This document shows positions 34,116 through 43,533 of a stretch of DNA of 64,000 nt, piece by piece. Below the pieces are notes generated by a model. It saw only the letters and a list, made by a program, of their open reading frames with translations, searched no databases and had not been told where the DNA came from. How positions within the stretch are numbered: the stretch's first letter is position 1; each line of letters begins with the position of its first letter. Made by a program: the position numbers and the translations under genes. Origin of the DNA: Comamonas koreensis (GTDB lineage: Bacteria > Pseudomonadota > Gammaproteobacteria > Burkholderiales > Burkholderiaceae_C); contig NZ_CP043575.1 of the NCBI RefSeq assembly GCF_014076495.1, forward strand, positions 5,153,191 through 5,217,190. Direction: 5' to 3'.

Positions 34116-34682
34116 ATGCAACAACCCAAAATCAAGCAGGCCCTGGCCGTGCTGACCCTGAGCCTGGCCGCTGGCGGCGTCTGGGCGCAAGGCGCCGTCA
34201 TCTCGGCCCCCGGCGTCGATGTGCGCGGCGGCAGCCAAGGCGCCTCGGTCACCGTCAACGGTGCCGTCGTCAATGCGGCTTCGGGCCGTGGCGCCGTGGC
34301 CGAGACCAATATCCCCGGCCGCAGCAGCACCGTGCACGGTGGGGCCGGTGGCGCAGCCGTCGTCGTCGAAGGCCAGGGCAAAACGTCGGCCACCGTGCGC
34401 AGCCAAAAGCGCAGCGGCGGCGGCAACCAGGCCCATGTGAACGCCAATATGTCCGGCTCCAACCTGCCCCAGGCCAACTTTGCCGGCCACAGCTTCACGA
34501 ATGTAGACCTGTCCAACTCCAACCTGCAGGGCGCCAACTTCCAGGGCGCCGAGCTGGTCAATGTGAGCCTGGACAACTCCAACCTGGCCGGCGCCAACCT
34601 GACGGGCGCCACCTTGGTCAACGTGTCGATGGAAGGCGCATTGACCACCGGCGCGATCTGGACCAACGGCCAGCGCCGCTGA
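34116..34682 (+). CDS. Secreted pentapeptide-repeat protein with shared V-N-G motif
   Basis: 188 aa. Signal peptide ending GGVWA (residue 24). Residues about 40-69 (GASVTVNGAVVNAASGRGAV, then ETNIPG) carry the same motif as the small secreted proteins at 29741 and 30273. A Gly/Ser/Arg linker follows, then about 12 pentapeptide repeats (110-175: NLPQANFAGHSFTNVDLSNS, NLQGANFQGAELVNVSLDNS), predicted to fold as a right-handed quadrilateral beta-helix. The hybrid suggests a cell-surface adaptor joined to the fibre-like subunits. Starts 17 bp after the Sel1 gene. Function unknown. Confidence 0.8.
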   Translation: MQQPKIKQALAVLTLSLAAGGVWAQGAVISAPGVDVRGGSQGASVTVNGAVVNAASGRGAVAETNIPGRSSTVHGGAGGAAVVVEGQGKTSATVRSQKRSGGGNQAHVNANMSGSNLPQANFAGHSFTNVDLSNSNLQGANFQGAELVNVSLDNSNLAGANLTGATLVNVSMEGALTTGAIWTNGQRR

Positions 34683-34741
34683 GCGAGGACACGGCAACCC
34701 TTCAGGTCGACAGGCCGCAGGCCAGCCACTACGATGCGCGA

Positions 34742-35587
34742 ATGATGCAAATACCATCCATTCGCAATGGTGGCTGGCTGTCCGGCCTGCTGGGTCTGGC
34801 GCTGCTGGGCGGTTGCACAAGCCAACCGCCCCAAGCCGCAGCCTCCGCCAACGCCGAATTCAACCTGGCAGCCTTGGCGCGCTCCAAAGCGCCCGATGTG
34901 CTGCTGCTGGGCGAGCAGCATGATGCGCCCGAGCACCAGCAGTGGCAGCAGACCACGGTGGCCCAGTGGGCCGCGCGACAGCAATTGGCCGCCGTGGTGC
35001 TGGAGATGGCCGACGCCGGTCACAGCACCCAGGGCCTGGCCCCCAGCGCCAGCGAAGCCCAGGTGCAGCAGGCGCTGGCCTGGAATGACAAGAGCTGGCC
35101 TTGGCGCCACTACGGCCCGGCGGTGATGACGGCGGTGCAGGCGGGGGTGCCCGTGCTGGGCGGCAACCTGCCGCGAGCGCAGATGCGCGATGTGATGCAG
35201 CAAACTCGCTGGGACAGCCACCTGCCCGCTGCTGCATGGCAGCGCCAGCTCGACGCCATTGCCGACGGCCACTGCGGCCTGCTGCCCGAGGGCCAGCTGG
35301 CCCCGATGGCGCGCATCCAGCTGGCCAAGGACGACAGCATGGCCCAGACCGCTAGCTCCCAGCTGCAGCCCGGCAAGACGGTGCTGCTGATCGCCGGGCG
35401 CGGCCATGTGCTGCGCAGCATCGGCATTCCGACCTGGCTGCCTGCGGGCACCCGCTCGGTGGTGGCCATTGGCCAGGCGGGCAGCCAGGCCCAGGCCGAT
35501 GCGGCCGACCGCGACTGGGTACACAGCACCCCGGCGCTGCCGGCCCAGGACCACTGCGCCGCGCTGCGCGAGAAGTGGAAGAAGTAG
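34742..35587 (+). CDS. ChaN-family lipoprotein
   Basis: 281 aa. Lipobox L-L-G-G-C followed by TSQPPQ. ChaN/DUF399 fold: VLLLGEQHDAPEHQQWQQTT with the haem-linked His region, LAAVVLEMADAGHSTQG, LAWNDKSWPWRHYGPAVMTA, and VLLIAGRGHVLRSIGIPTWL. Family members bind haem or take part in iron uptake at the outer membrane, though some relatives (TIKI-like) are metalloproteases. It starts 59 bp after the pentapeptide gene and may be separate from that cluster. Convergent with garD. Confidence 0.88.
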   Translation: MMQIPSIRNGGWLSGLLGLALLGGCTSQPPQAAASANAEFNLAALARSKAPDVLLLGEQHDAPEHQQWQQTTVAQWAARQQLAAVVLEMADAGHSTQGLAPSASEAQVQQALAWNDKSWPWRHYGPAVMTAVQAGVPVLGGNLPRAQMRDVMQQTRWDSHLPAAAWQRQLDAIADGHCGLLPEGQLAPMARIQLAKDDSMAQTASSQLQPGKTVLLIAGRGHVLRSIGIPTWLPAGTRSVVAIGQAGSQAQADAADRDWVHSTPALPAQDHCAALREKWKK

Positions 35588-35606
35588 AGGCCAAGCCTCT
35601 GCGTGC

Positions 35607-37178
35607 TCAGGTCACCGGGGCGGGGTTGAACAGCACCAGCGCATTGTGCAGCTGCCACTCCTCGGCCCAGGTCTTCTTGCGGCCGCTGGCCACCTCCAGC
35701 ATCAGGCGGAACATCTCCCAGCCCATCTCCTCGATGCTCGCCTCGCCATCGGCAATGCGCCCGGCGTTCACATCCATCAGGTCATGCCAGCGGCGCGCCA
35801 GATCGCTGCGCGTGGCCACCTTGATCACCGGCACCTGCGCCAGGCCATAGGGTGTGCCGCGCCCGGTGGTGAACACATGCAGGTTCATGCCGGCGGCCAG
35901 CTGCAAGGTGCCGCAGATGAAGTCGCTCGCGGGCGTCGCCGCATAGACCAGGCCGCGCTCGATGCCGCGATCTGCGAGTCTCTGGCCGGGCGAGAGCACG
36001 CCGGTGATGGGCGCTGTGCCGCTCTTGATGATCGAGCCCATCGCCTTTTCCACGATGTTGGACAGGCCGCCCTTCTTGTTGCCCGGCGTGGTGTTGGCGC
36101 TGCGGTCCACCTTGCCCTTGTCCAGGTAGGCGTCGTACCAGGCCATCTCGTCGATCATCGCCTGCGCCACCTCAGGGGTTGAGGCGCGTGAGGTGAGCTG
36201 GTCAATGCCATCGCGCACCTCGGTCACTTCGCTGAACATCACGGTCGCCCCTGCGCGCACCAGCAAATCGGTGCAAAAGCCGACGGCCGGGTTGGCGGTG
36301 ACGCCGCTAAAGGCATCGCTGCCGCCGCACTGCACGCCCACGACCAAGGCACTGGCCGGCACGGTCTCGCGCCGGCGCTGGTTCAGCCGTGCCAGGTGCG
36401 CCTCGGCGCGGGTCATGATGGACTGCACCATCGACATGAAGCCCACATGCGCCTCGTCCTGCAGGCAGACCACATCCAACGCGGGCGCGCGCTCATCGGC
36501 GATCGGGAAGGAGCCCGGCGGCAGCAGGCGCTCGGGCTGCAGCTTTTCGCAGCCCAGGCTCACGACCATCACCTCGCCGCCAAAGTTCGGGTTGTGGCTG
36601 ATGTTGCGCAAGGTGCGCTGCGGGATCTCGGCACCCACCGCATCAATGGCCACGCCGCAGCCATAGCTGTGCTCGAGCCCGACGACATCGTCGACCTGCG
36701 GGTAGCGCGGCAGCAGCTCGGCCTTGATGCGGCGCACCGCAAAATCGAGCACGCCCGCCACGCACTGCACCGTGGTGGTGATGGCCAGGATATTGCGGGT
36801 GCCCACCGTGCCATCGGCATTGCGGTAGCCCTCAAAGGTATAGCCCTCCAGCGGTGGCAGATCGGGGGCCGGCACCGTGGCAATGGGCAGGCCTTCGAGC
36901 GAGCGGGCCTCGGGCATCTGCAGCAGGCGCTCATGCACCCAGCTGCCCGCGGCAATGGCCTGGCGCGCATAGCCGATGACCACGTTGTAGCGGCGCACGG
37001 CCTCGCCCTGCGCAATGTCCACCAAGGCCACCTTGTGCGCCTGCGGCACCTGCTCGACCAGCCGCAGGCCCGAGGGCAGCACCGTGCCGGCCGGCAGCCC
37101 GCCGTCATTGGCGATGATCGCGACGTTGTCCGCCGCATGCATGGAAATCGAAAGTGGGGTCGTTCTGGCTTGTGTCAT
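35607..37178 (-). CDS. garD: UxaA-family altronate/galactarate dehydratase (galactarate type)
   Basis: 523 aa. N-terminal SAF domain (about 10-90, [20 protein letters not shown]) and the long UxaA/GarD catalytic region: [60 protein letters not shown], and [20 protein letters not shown]. Dehydrates galactarate (mucate) to 5-keto-4-deoxyglucarate. The conserved Cys in SYGCG and CGGSD are likely metal ligands. Last gene of the minus-strand uronate operon. An altronate specificity is possible from sequence alone, but the operon context favours galactarate. Confidence 0.88.
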   Translation of the reverse strand: MTQARTTPLSISMHAADNVAIIANDGGLPAGTVLPSGLRLVEQVPQAHKVALVDIAQGEAVRRYNVVIGYARQAIAAGSWVHERLLQMPEARSLEGLPIATVPAPDLPPLEGYTFEGYRNADGTVGTRNILAITTTVQCVAGVLDFAVRRIKAELLPRYPQVDDVVGLEHSYGCGVAIDAVGAEIPQRTLRNISHNPNFGGEVMVVSLGCEKLQPERLLPPGSFPIADERAPALDVVCLQDEAHVGFMSMVQSIMTRAEAHLARLNQRRRETVPASALVVGVQCGGSDAFSGVTANPAVGFCTDLLVRAGATVMFSEVTEVRDGIDQLTSRASTPEVAQAMIDEMAWYDAYLDKGKVDRSANTTPGNKKGGLSNIVEKAMGSIIKSGTAPITGVLSPGQRLADRGIERGLVYAATPASDFICGTLQLAAGMNLHVFTTGRGTPYGLAQVPVIKVATRSDLARRWHDLMDVNAGRIADGEASIEEMGWEMFRLMLEVASGRKKTWAEEWQLHNALVLFNPAPVT

Positions 37179-37203
37179 GGCAAATACTCTCTACGGCGGT
37201 GCT

Positions 37204-37264
37204 CCGGCAGCGTAGCGCATGCGCGCTGCCGGCCCGCCTGGCACCTGTCGCTTTGCGCGACAGG
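37204..37264 (-). other. Two intercistronic hairpins between Bug receptor gene and garD
   Basis: In the 101-bp gap are two perfect stems: CCTGTCGC / GCGACAGG (37244-37251, 37257-37264) and CCGGCAGCG / CGCTGCCGG (37204-37212, 37224-37232). Neither has a T tract. They probably protect the upstream mRNA and set a higher level of the binding protein than of the enzyme, as seen in many transport operons. Confidence 0.55.
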
Positions 37265-37279
37265 GCCGCACGCAAACGC

Positions 37280-38281
37280 TCAATCGGCCTTGATGCCGGC
37301 GGCCTGGATCACCTGCGCCCATTTGGCCACCTCGGCCTTCTGAAACTCGGCCAGCTCGGCCGGCGTCATCGTCGAGGGCTGCATGCCAAAGGCCTTCAAA
37401 CGCGTCTGCACTTCCGGCGTGGCGACGATCTTCATGATCTCGGCATGCAGGCGGTCCACCACGGGCTTGGGTGTGCCAGCGGGTGCAAACACCGCCTGCC
37501 AGGAGCCCATGTCAAAGCCCTTTTCACCAGCCTCGGCAATGGTCGGCACATCGGGCAGCGATTCCAGACGCTTGGAGCTGGTCACCGCGATCGGGCGCAG
37601 CTTGCCGGCCTGGATGTGCGGGCCCACGACCAGGGCCGTGTCAAACATCATGTCCACCTGGCCGCCGATGACATCCTGCACCGCCGGGCCGCTGCCCTTG
37701 TAGGGCACATGGGTGAACTTGACGCCCGTCTGGTAGGCCAGCAGCTCCAGCGCCATGTGGTTGGAGGTGCCGCTACCGGGCGAAGCCGAGGTCAGCCCGC
37801 CGCTGGAGGCCTTGGCCTTGCTGCCAGCCATCACATCGGCCAGGGTCTTGTAGGGGCTGGAGGCGGGCACCACCAGCACCAGCGGGCCCGAGCCCAGCAT
37901 CGCGACCGGCGTGAAGGATTTGACCGGGTCGTAGTCGAGCTTGGAATACAGGCTGATATTGATCGCATGCGAGCTGATGGTGCCGCCCAGGATGGTGTAG
38001 CCATCGGGCGCGGCGCGCGCGGCCAGTGCCGAGCCCACGCTGCCGCCGGCCCCGCCCTTGTTCTCGATGATCATCGGCGTGCCCAGCGCCTTGCCCAGCG
38101 GCTGGGCGATCACGCGTGCCAGGGTGTCGGTATTGCCGCCGGGGGGAAACGGCACCAGGTAGGTGATGGATTTGCCCGTGGGCCAGCTGCTTTGGGCCAG
38201 CGCGGAGGTGCTGGCCAGGCCGGCGCCCAGCATCAAGGCGCTGGCCGCGAGGGAGCTTTGGATCAGGGTTCTGCGTTGCAT
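37280..38281 (-). CDS. Bug-family (TctC) periplasmic binding protein of the aldarate operon
   Basis: 333 aa. Signal peptide ending STSALA. Family motifs: YLVPFPPGGNTDTLARVIAQ, IENKGGAGGSVGSALAARAA, DGYTILGGTISSHAI and FTHVPYKGSGPAVQDVIGGQ. Encoded between gudD and garD, so its ligand is likely an aldarate or uronate. No TctA/TctB partner genes are near, and the same operon already has a TRAP transporter, so it may act as a sensor or as a donor to a TctAB pair elsewhere. Confidence 0.93.
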   Translation of the reverse strand: MQRRTLIQSSLAASALMLGAGLASTSALAQSSWPTGKSITYLVPFPPGGNTDTLARVIAQPLGKALGTPMIIENKGGAGGSVGSALAARAAPDGYTILGGTISSHAINISLYSKLDYDPVKSFTPVAMLGSGPLVLVVPASSPYKTLADVMAGSKAKASSGGLTSASPGSGTSNHMALELLAYQTGVKFTHVPYKGSGPAVQDVIGGQVDMMFDTALVVGPHIQAGKLRPIAVTSSKRLESLPDVPTIAEAGEKGFDMGSWQAVFAPAGTPKPVVDRLHAEIMKIVATPEVQTRLKAFGMQPSTMTPAELAEFQKAEVAKWAQVIQAAGIKAD

Positions 38282-38337
38282 GGATGTCTCCTTGGTTTGT
38301 AATCGTCAAAAGGCTGGTTCAATGAACTCGGTGGGGC

Positions 38338-39633
38338 TCAGAAACGCGGCTGCTTGCCGTCGAAGCTCGGGTCGTACTTGCGCATCTGGCCCAGGTCATC
38401 GCGGTTGCGGATGCCGCAGTGCAGGTAGTTGTCATGCAGGCGCGCCAGCGCATTGCGGTCCAGGCGCACGCCCAGACCCGGCGCGGTGGGCACGCGCAGG
38501 CTGCCCGCTTCAAACTGCAGGCGCCCGCCTTCGATGACCTCCTCGTCCTGCCAGGGGTAGTGCGTGTCACAGGCATAGGTGAGCAGCGGCACGCTGGCAC
38601 ACAGATGCGTCATCGCCACCAGGCTGATGCCCAGGTGCGAGTTGCTGTGCATCGACAGGCCCAGGTCAAAGGTGCGGCACAGGGTGGACAGGCGCTGCGT
38701 GGCGCGCAGGCCGCCCCAGTAGTGGTGGTCGCTCAGCACAATCTTCACCGGGCAGCCCATCTCGGCATTGCGCCGGAACTCGGCAAAATCGGTCACCACC
38801 ATATTGGTGGCCAGCGGCACCTCACAGGCGCGGGCCACGGCCGCCATGCCGTCCAGCCCGGGGGCCGGGTCTTCGTAGTACTCCAGCACGCCGCGCAGCT
38901 TCTCGACAATGCGCAGGCTGGTCTCCACCGTCCAGTTGGCATTGGGATCGAGGCGCAAAGGCAGGCCGGGAAAGGCCTCGGCCAGGGCCAGAATGCCGGC
39001 AGCCTCCTCATCGGGCGGCAAGGCCCCGGCCTTGAGCTTGATGCTCTGAAAGCCGTACTGGCCCATCATGCGCTGGGCCTGTGCCACCAGCTGCTGCGGT
39101 GTCAGCGCCTCGCCCCAGGCATCCGGGGCATAGGGCTGGCCGGCATGCTCGGCGTACTTGTAGAACAGGTAGGCCGAGAACGGCACACTGGGGCGCGCCG
39201 CGCCGCCCAGCAGATCCACGACGGGCGCATTCGCCATCTGGCCTTGCAGATCAAGCATGGCCACCTCGAACGCACTGACCACCTTGGCCACTGTTTTGGA
39301 CACATGGGTGCCCGGCGCGAGCGACACCTGCTGGCCCAGAAACTCCGAGGCCGTTTGCACGGGCGGCGCCACCAGCGCGGCCACCCGCTGCTCCATCTCG
39401 TTGAGCGCCCAGGGCGACAGCCCCACCAGTGCCGGTGCCGCCTTGGCCAGTGCATCGAGCATCGGCTGGTCGCCATAGCTCTCATTGATGCCCACCAGGC
39501 CCGAGGCCGTCTCGATCTCGATGATGGAGCGCAGCGCCCAGGGCTCGTGGATGCCGGCAGCGTTGAGCAGCGGCGGATCGCGGAAGGCAATCGGCGTGAT
39601 GCGGATATGGCGAATGGCGTGTGAGGTACTCAT
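38338..39633 (-). CDS. gudD: Glucarate dehydratase (enolase superfamily)
   Basis: 431 aa. Enolase-superfamily enzyme that removes water from D-glucarate to give 5-keto-4-deoxyglucarate. N-terminal capping domain, then the barrel with the KxK-type Lys in FQSIKLKAGALPPDEEAAG, metal ligands starting at LRLDPNANWTVETSLRIVEK, IVLSDHHYWGG, and the general-acid/base His in SMHSNSHLGISLVAMTHL. The segment EYYEDPAPGLDGMAAVAR is typical of GlucD. With garD the cell can process both aldarate epimers. Confidence 0.93.
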   Translation of the reverse strand: MSTSHAIRHIRITPIAFRDPPLLNAAGIHEPWALRSIIEIETASGLVGINESYGDQPMLDALAKAAPALVGLSPWALNEMEQRVAALVAPPVQTASEFLGQQVSLAPGTHVSKTVAKVVSAFEVAMLDLQGQMANAPVVDLLGGAARPSVPFSAYLFYKYAEHAGQPYAPDAWGEALTPQQLVAQAQRMMGQYGFQSIKLKAGALPPDEEAAGILALAEAFPGLPLRLDPNANWTVETSLRIVEKLRGVLEYYEDPAPGLDGMAAVARACEVPLATNMVVTDFAEFRRNAEMGCPVKIVLSDHHYWGGLRATQRLSTLCRTFDLGLSMHSNSHLGISLVAMTHLCASVPLLTYACDTHYPWQDEEVIEGGRLQFEAGSLRVPTAPGLGVRLDRNALARLHDNYLHCGIRNRDDLGQMRKYDPSFDGKQPRF

Positions 39634-39687
39634 CGTGAAAACGCAGAAGAAAGCAGAAGGAGTGAAGGGTTGGGAGGCGGTGAATGC

Positions 39688-40983
39688 TTAGCGCACGGTC
39701 ATGAAGATCTGCGGCAGCCAGGTGGTGAAGGCCGGCACAAAGGTCACCAGGCCCAGCGCAAAGATGAGCGCGCCATAGAACGGCCAGATGGTGCGCATGA
39801 CGGTACCCACCGACACACCACCAATGGCGCAGCCGACAAACTGGGTCGTGCCTACCGGCGGGGTGTTCAGCCCCAGCGCGCAGTTGATCAGCAGCACAAT
39901 GCCGAACTGCACCGAGCTCATGCCGTAGTGCTGGGCAATCGGCAAGAAGATGGGCGTGCACAGCAAGATGGTGGCGGCCATGTCGAGGAAGGTGCCGAGC
40001 AGAAACAGGATGATGTTGATCAACAGAAACACCATCCAGGGCGTGGTGGTGACCTGGGCCAGCATCTGGCCGGTGAGCTCGGCCACGCCGTAGAGGCTGA
40101 TGAGGTAGCCAAAGGTGCTGGAGATGCCGATCAGCAGCAAGATGATGCCGGTGTTGCGCACGGCCTTGGAGGCGGCCTTGACAAAGTGCGACCAGCTGAG
40201 TGACCGGTAGACAAACACCGTCAGCGCCAGCGCATAGAGCACGGCGACCACGGCCGACTCGGTCGCGGTGAACACGCCCGACAGAATCCCGCCCAGAATC
40301 AGCACCACGACAAACAGACCCGGCAGCGCCGCGGCCAAGCTGCGGCCCACGACCTGCCAGCCGGGGAAGGTGCCGGCCGGGTAACCACGGCGGCGTGCCA
40401 CCCAGTAGGCCGCGCCCAGGTTGCTCAGGGTCAGGATCAGCGCCGGGATGATGGCCGCCAGAATCAGCGCCGCAATCGAGACCTTGCCGCTGGCCGCCAG
40501 CGCATAGATGATGATGTTGTGGCTGGTGGGCATCAGTGCGCCCACCAGGGCAGCATGCGTGGTCACGTTGACCGCGTAATCGGCGTGGTAGCCCTCTTTC
40601 TTCATCATCGGGATCATCACCGCACCCATGGCCGAGACATCAGCCACCGGCGAGCCCGAGACGCCACCAAACAAGGTGCAGGCCACTACGTTGGACATGC
40701 CCAGGCCGCCGCGCACATGGCCGATGAGCGCCCGCGCAAAGTTGACGATGCGGTCGGCAATGCCGCCGTGCAGCATCAGCTCGCCGGCAAAGATGAAGAA
40801 CGGAATCGCCAGGAAGGAGAACACCCCCATGCCGGCAGTCATCTGCTGAAAGCCCACCTCCAGCGGCAGCCCCTCATAGGCCAGCGTGGCCAGCGCAGAC
40901 AGACCAATGGAGAAGGCCACCGGCACGCCCAGCAGCAGCAGGACGGCAAAGCTCAGGCTCAGAATCAGCAAGGCTGTGGTCAT
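39688..40983 (-). CDS. dctM: TRAP transporter large permease (DctM)
   Basis: 431 aa, about 12 hydrophobic helices. DctM features include FAGELMLHGGIADRIVNFAR, VACTLFGGVSGSPVADVSAM and ALVGALMPTSHNIIIYALAA, plus the C-terminal helices. It forms the sodium-coupled channel of a tripartite ATP-independent periplasmic transporter together with DctQ and DctP encoded just upstream. Context indicates uronate or aldarate import. Confidence 0.94.
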   Translation of the reverse strand: MTTALLILSLSFAVLLLLGVPVAFSIGLSALATLAYEGLPLEVGFQQMTAGMGVFSFLAIPFFIFAGELMLHGGIADRIVNFARALIGHVRGGLGMSNVVACTLFGGVSGSPVADVSAMGAVMIPMMKKEGYHADYAVNVTTHAALVGALMPTSHNIIIYALAASGKVSIAALILAAIIPALILTLSNLGAAYWVARRRGYPAGTFPGWQVVGRSLAAALPGLFVVVLILGGILSGVFTATESAVVAVLYALALTVFVYRSLSWSHFVKAASKAVRNTGIILLLIGISSTFGYLISLYGVAELTGQMLAQVTTTPWMVFLLINIILFLLGTFLDMAATILLCTPIFLPIAQHYGMSSVQFGIVLLINCALGLNTPPVGTTQFVGCAIGGVSVGTVMRTIWPFYGALIFALGLVTFVPAFTTWLPQIFMTVR

Positions 40984-40993
40984 CGCCGCGCTC

Positions 40994-41476
40994 CTAGTTG
41001 GGCTGCACTTCGCGGCCTTGCGCGAGTGCGATCAGGTGTTCGATGGAAAACAGCACAATCAGGCTGCCGGCAACGATGGCGGGCACGTATTTCCAGCCTT
41101 CGGACACGCCCAGGGTCGGCAGGCGGTAGTCCCAGACCGATTCGGCCAGCGACGCGCAGCCATAGGCCATGGCCGCGCCAAACACCAGGATCAGCGCATG
41201 GATCAGAAACTCCATCTTGGTGCGCAGCCAGTCCGGCGCCAGCACCAGGAGCGACTCCAGCCCGATATGGCCGCTGTCGCGCACGCCCACGGCGACGCCG
41301 AACATGGTCACATAGAGCACCAGCAACAGCGACAGGCTCTCGGCCCAGGTGGGCGTGTTGTTGAGCACATAGCGGCCAAACACCTGCCAGCTCACGGCAG
41401 CAATCAGCAGCATCAGGCCGGCAATTCCCAGCCACATGCACAAGCGCGACAAGGCGCTGCAAATCTTGGTAAACAT
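40994..41476 (-). CDS. dctQ: TRAP transporter small permease (DctQ)
   Basis: 160 aa from ATG 41476 (MFTKICSALSRLCMWLGIAG); an upstream extension is not membrane-like. Four helices with the family marks VSWQVFGRYVLNNTPTWAES and SGHIGLESLLVLAPDWLRT. Partner of DctM, 10 bp before the dctM start. Confidence 0.93.
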   Translation of the reverse strand: MFTKICSALSRLCMWLGIAGLMLLIAAVSWQVFGRYVLNNTPTWAESLSLLLVLYVTMFGVAVGVRDSGHIGLESLLVLAPDWLRTKMEFLIHALILVFGAAMAYGCASLAESVWDYRLPTLGVSEGWKYVPAIVAGSLIVLFSIEHLIALAQGREVQPN

Positions 41477-41577
41477 CGTGGTGCCCGTGCAGGCCCGGGG
41501 CGTACAGCCTCCGGGCAAAGAGTTGCAAGGAGCCAGCACCCGGCGGGCACTGGCATTGGCGTGGGATCAGCGGCGGA

Positions 41578-42543
41578 TCAAGGTGTTTCCTGCGCGCGCT
41601 TGACCAGGTCTTTCAACTTGGCATCGGTGATGAACTTGTCATACACCGGCCGCATCGCCGCCTGGAACGGGGCCTTGTCCACCTCGATGATCTCGGCGCC
41701 GCCCGCCTTCACGACCTCGAGCGACTTGGCCTCACGCTCGGCCCACTGCTTGCGCATATAGGGCACCGACTCCTTGGCGGCCTGGCGTACCCAGCGCTGC
41801 TCCTCGGGCGAGAGCTTGTCAAAGGTGCGTTTGGAGAACAGCAAAATCTCCGGCGCCATCGAGTGCTCGGTCTTGCTGAAGTACTTGGCGACTTCGAACG
41901 AGCGCGAGCTCTCAAACGTGGGGTAGTTGTTTTCGGCCGCATCGATGAGGCCGGTCTTCAGCCCGGTGTAGACCTCGCCCATCGGCATTGGCGTCGCATT
42001 GGCGCCCATCGCTTCGAGCATGCTCACCCACAGGTCGGACTGCTGCACGCGCACCTTCATGCCCTTCATGTCGGCCAGGCTCTTGACCGGCCGCTTGGCG
42101 GTGAACATGGAGCGCGCACCACTGTCGTAAAAGCCCAGGCCGATGAAGCCCTGTTTTTCGCAGGCTTTGAGGATCTCTTCGCCCACGGGGCCATCGAGCA
42201 CCTTGTGCATGTGCTCCACTGAGCGGAACAAGAAGGGCATCGTGGGCACCACGGTCTCGTTGCAGACATTGTTCATCGCGCCTACGTTGACCCGCACCAT
42301 CGCCAGCGCGCCGATCTTGGCCTGCTCGATGGTTTCCTTCTCGCCCCCCAGTGCCCCGTTGGGGTAGACGCGGATGCTGTGCTTGCCGCCGGACAGCGCC
42401 TTGAGGCGCTCGCCCATGAACTTCACCGCCTGCACGGTCGGGTAGTCGTCCGGGTGGATATCTGATGAACGAAATTCGGTGGCCTGAGCGCTGAGCGCCA
42501 GCAGACCGGCAGCCAGCGCTGCACTGAGAGTGGAAAGTCGCAT
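41578..42543 (-). CDS. dctP: TRAP transporter substrate-binding protein (DctP)
   Basis: 321 aa. Signal peptide ending ALSAQA. DctP fold: [60 protein letters not shown] and [20 protein letters not shown]. The Arg in [14 protein letters not shown] segments normally binds the substrate carboxylate. In the uronate operon directly after the lactonase gene, so a uronic acid or its lactone is the likely ligand. Confidence 0.95.
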   Translation of the reverse strand: MRLSTLSAALAAGLLALSAQATEFRSSDIHPDDYPTVQAVKFMGERLKALSGGKHSIRVYPNGALGGEKETIEQAKIGALAMVRVNVGAMNNVCNETVVPTMPFLFRSVEHMHKVLDGPVGEEILKACEKQGFIGLGFYDSGARSMFTAKRPVKSLADMKGMKVRVQQSDLWVSMLEAMGANATPMPMGEVYTGLKTGLIDAAENNYPTFESSRSFEVAKYFSKTEHSMAPEILLFSKRTFDKLSPEEQRWVRQAAKESVPYMRKQWAEREAKSLEVVKAGGAEIIEVDKAPFQAAMRPVYDKFITDAKLKDLVKRAQETP

Positions 42544-42624
42544 TTGTCTACCTCGTTATCTCTATGGTTGGGGGAACATGCCCGAATGGTTTCCGGGTCT
42601 CTGGGTCACACACACCTCGCCTGT

Positions 42625-43533
42625 TTACAGGGGCCGAAATTCCGTCTCCTCCATTCCTGAAACGCCCGGGCGCAGCGCAAACACGCCACCGGCCAGCGGT
42701 TGGTCCGACAGATCGATACCGTCCGGCCGTATCGATGTGACATAGAGCACATCCAGGCCCGGGCCGCCAAAGGCGCACATCGCCGGCTTCTTGACCGGCA
42801 GCGCCAACGAGCGGTCCAGCCGGCCATCGGGCCGGAAGCGGTGCACCAGGCCCGCGTCGTTGCCGCAGATCCAGTAGCAGCCTTCGGCATCGATGGCCGC
42901 GCCATCGGGCCGGCCCGGCAGGCTCGTCATATCGACAAACTGGCGGCGGTTGTGGGGTGTGCCGGTGTCCGCGTCGTAGTCAAAGGCCCAGATCTGCTGG
43001 CTGCTGGGGTGCGAATCCGACAGGTACATGGTTCGCCCATCGGGGCTGAAGGCCAGGCCGTTGGGCGTGACCAGCGGGCCCAGCTGCAGATCCTGCGCGC
43101 GGCCTGCCGCCATGTCCTCTGCCCCAAAGCGGTAGAGCTTGCCCACCGGCTGCGCGGCGGCCATGTCCATCAGCATGCTGCCCGCCACAAAGCGGCCCTG
43201 GCGGTCGCAGCGCCCATCGTTAAAGCGCATGCCTGGCATGGCGTGGACGACGGCAGCCAGTTGTTGGGTGTGAGCCTCACCATCGCCCAGCGTCACCTGG
43301 TAAATGCCGTCTTCCAAGCCGGCAATCCAGCTGCGCGGCTCGCCCTGCCAGGCGGCGATGCAGGCCAGCATCTGCGGCAGCTGCCACTGCGTGGCGGCGC
43401 CCTGCCCCGGCTGCCAGCGCTGCAGCAGGCCGCGCGGTATGTCGGCCCAGTACAGCGCAGCCTCCTGCGCACGCCACACAGGGCTTTCGCCGGTGGCATT
43501 GCGGGCGTCGAGCACCAGCTCGGCGGCTGTCAT
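42625..43533 (-). CDS. SMP-30/gluconolactonase-family lactonase
   Basis: 302 aa from ATG 43533, which overlaps the udh stop (ATGA). Six-bladed propeller with metal ligands in NATGESPVWRAQEAALYWAD (Glu), MRFNDGRCDRQGRFVAGSM, LVTPNGLAFSPDGRTMYLSD (Asn) and RPDGAAIDAEGCYWICGND (Asp). Predicted to hydrolyse the aldarolactone made by uronate dehydrogenase to galactarate or glucarate. Coupling to udh supports this assignment strongly. Confidence 0.9.
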   Translation of the reverse strand: MTAAELVLDARNATGESPVWRAQEAALYWADIPRGLLQRWQPGQGAATQWQLPQMLACIAAWQGEPRSWIAGLEDGIYQVTLGDGEAHTQQLAAVVHAMPGMRFNDGRCDRQGRFVAGSMLMDMAAAQPVGKLYRFGAEDMAAGRAQDLQLGPLVTPNGLAFSPDGRTMYLSDSHPSSQQIWAFDYDADTGTPHNRRQFVDMTSLPGRPDGAAIDAEGCYWICGNDAGLVHRFRPDGRLDRSLALPVKKPAMCAFGGPGLDVLYVTSIRPDGIDLSDQPLAGGVFALRPGVSGMEETEFRPL

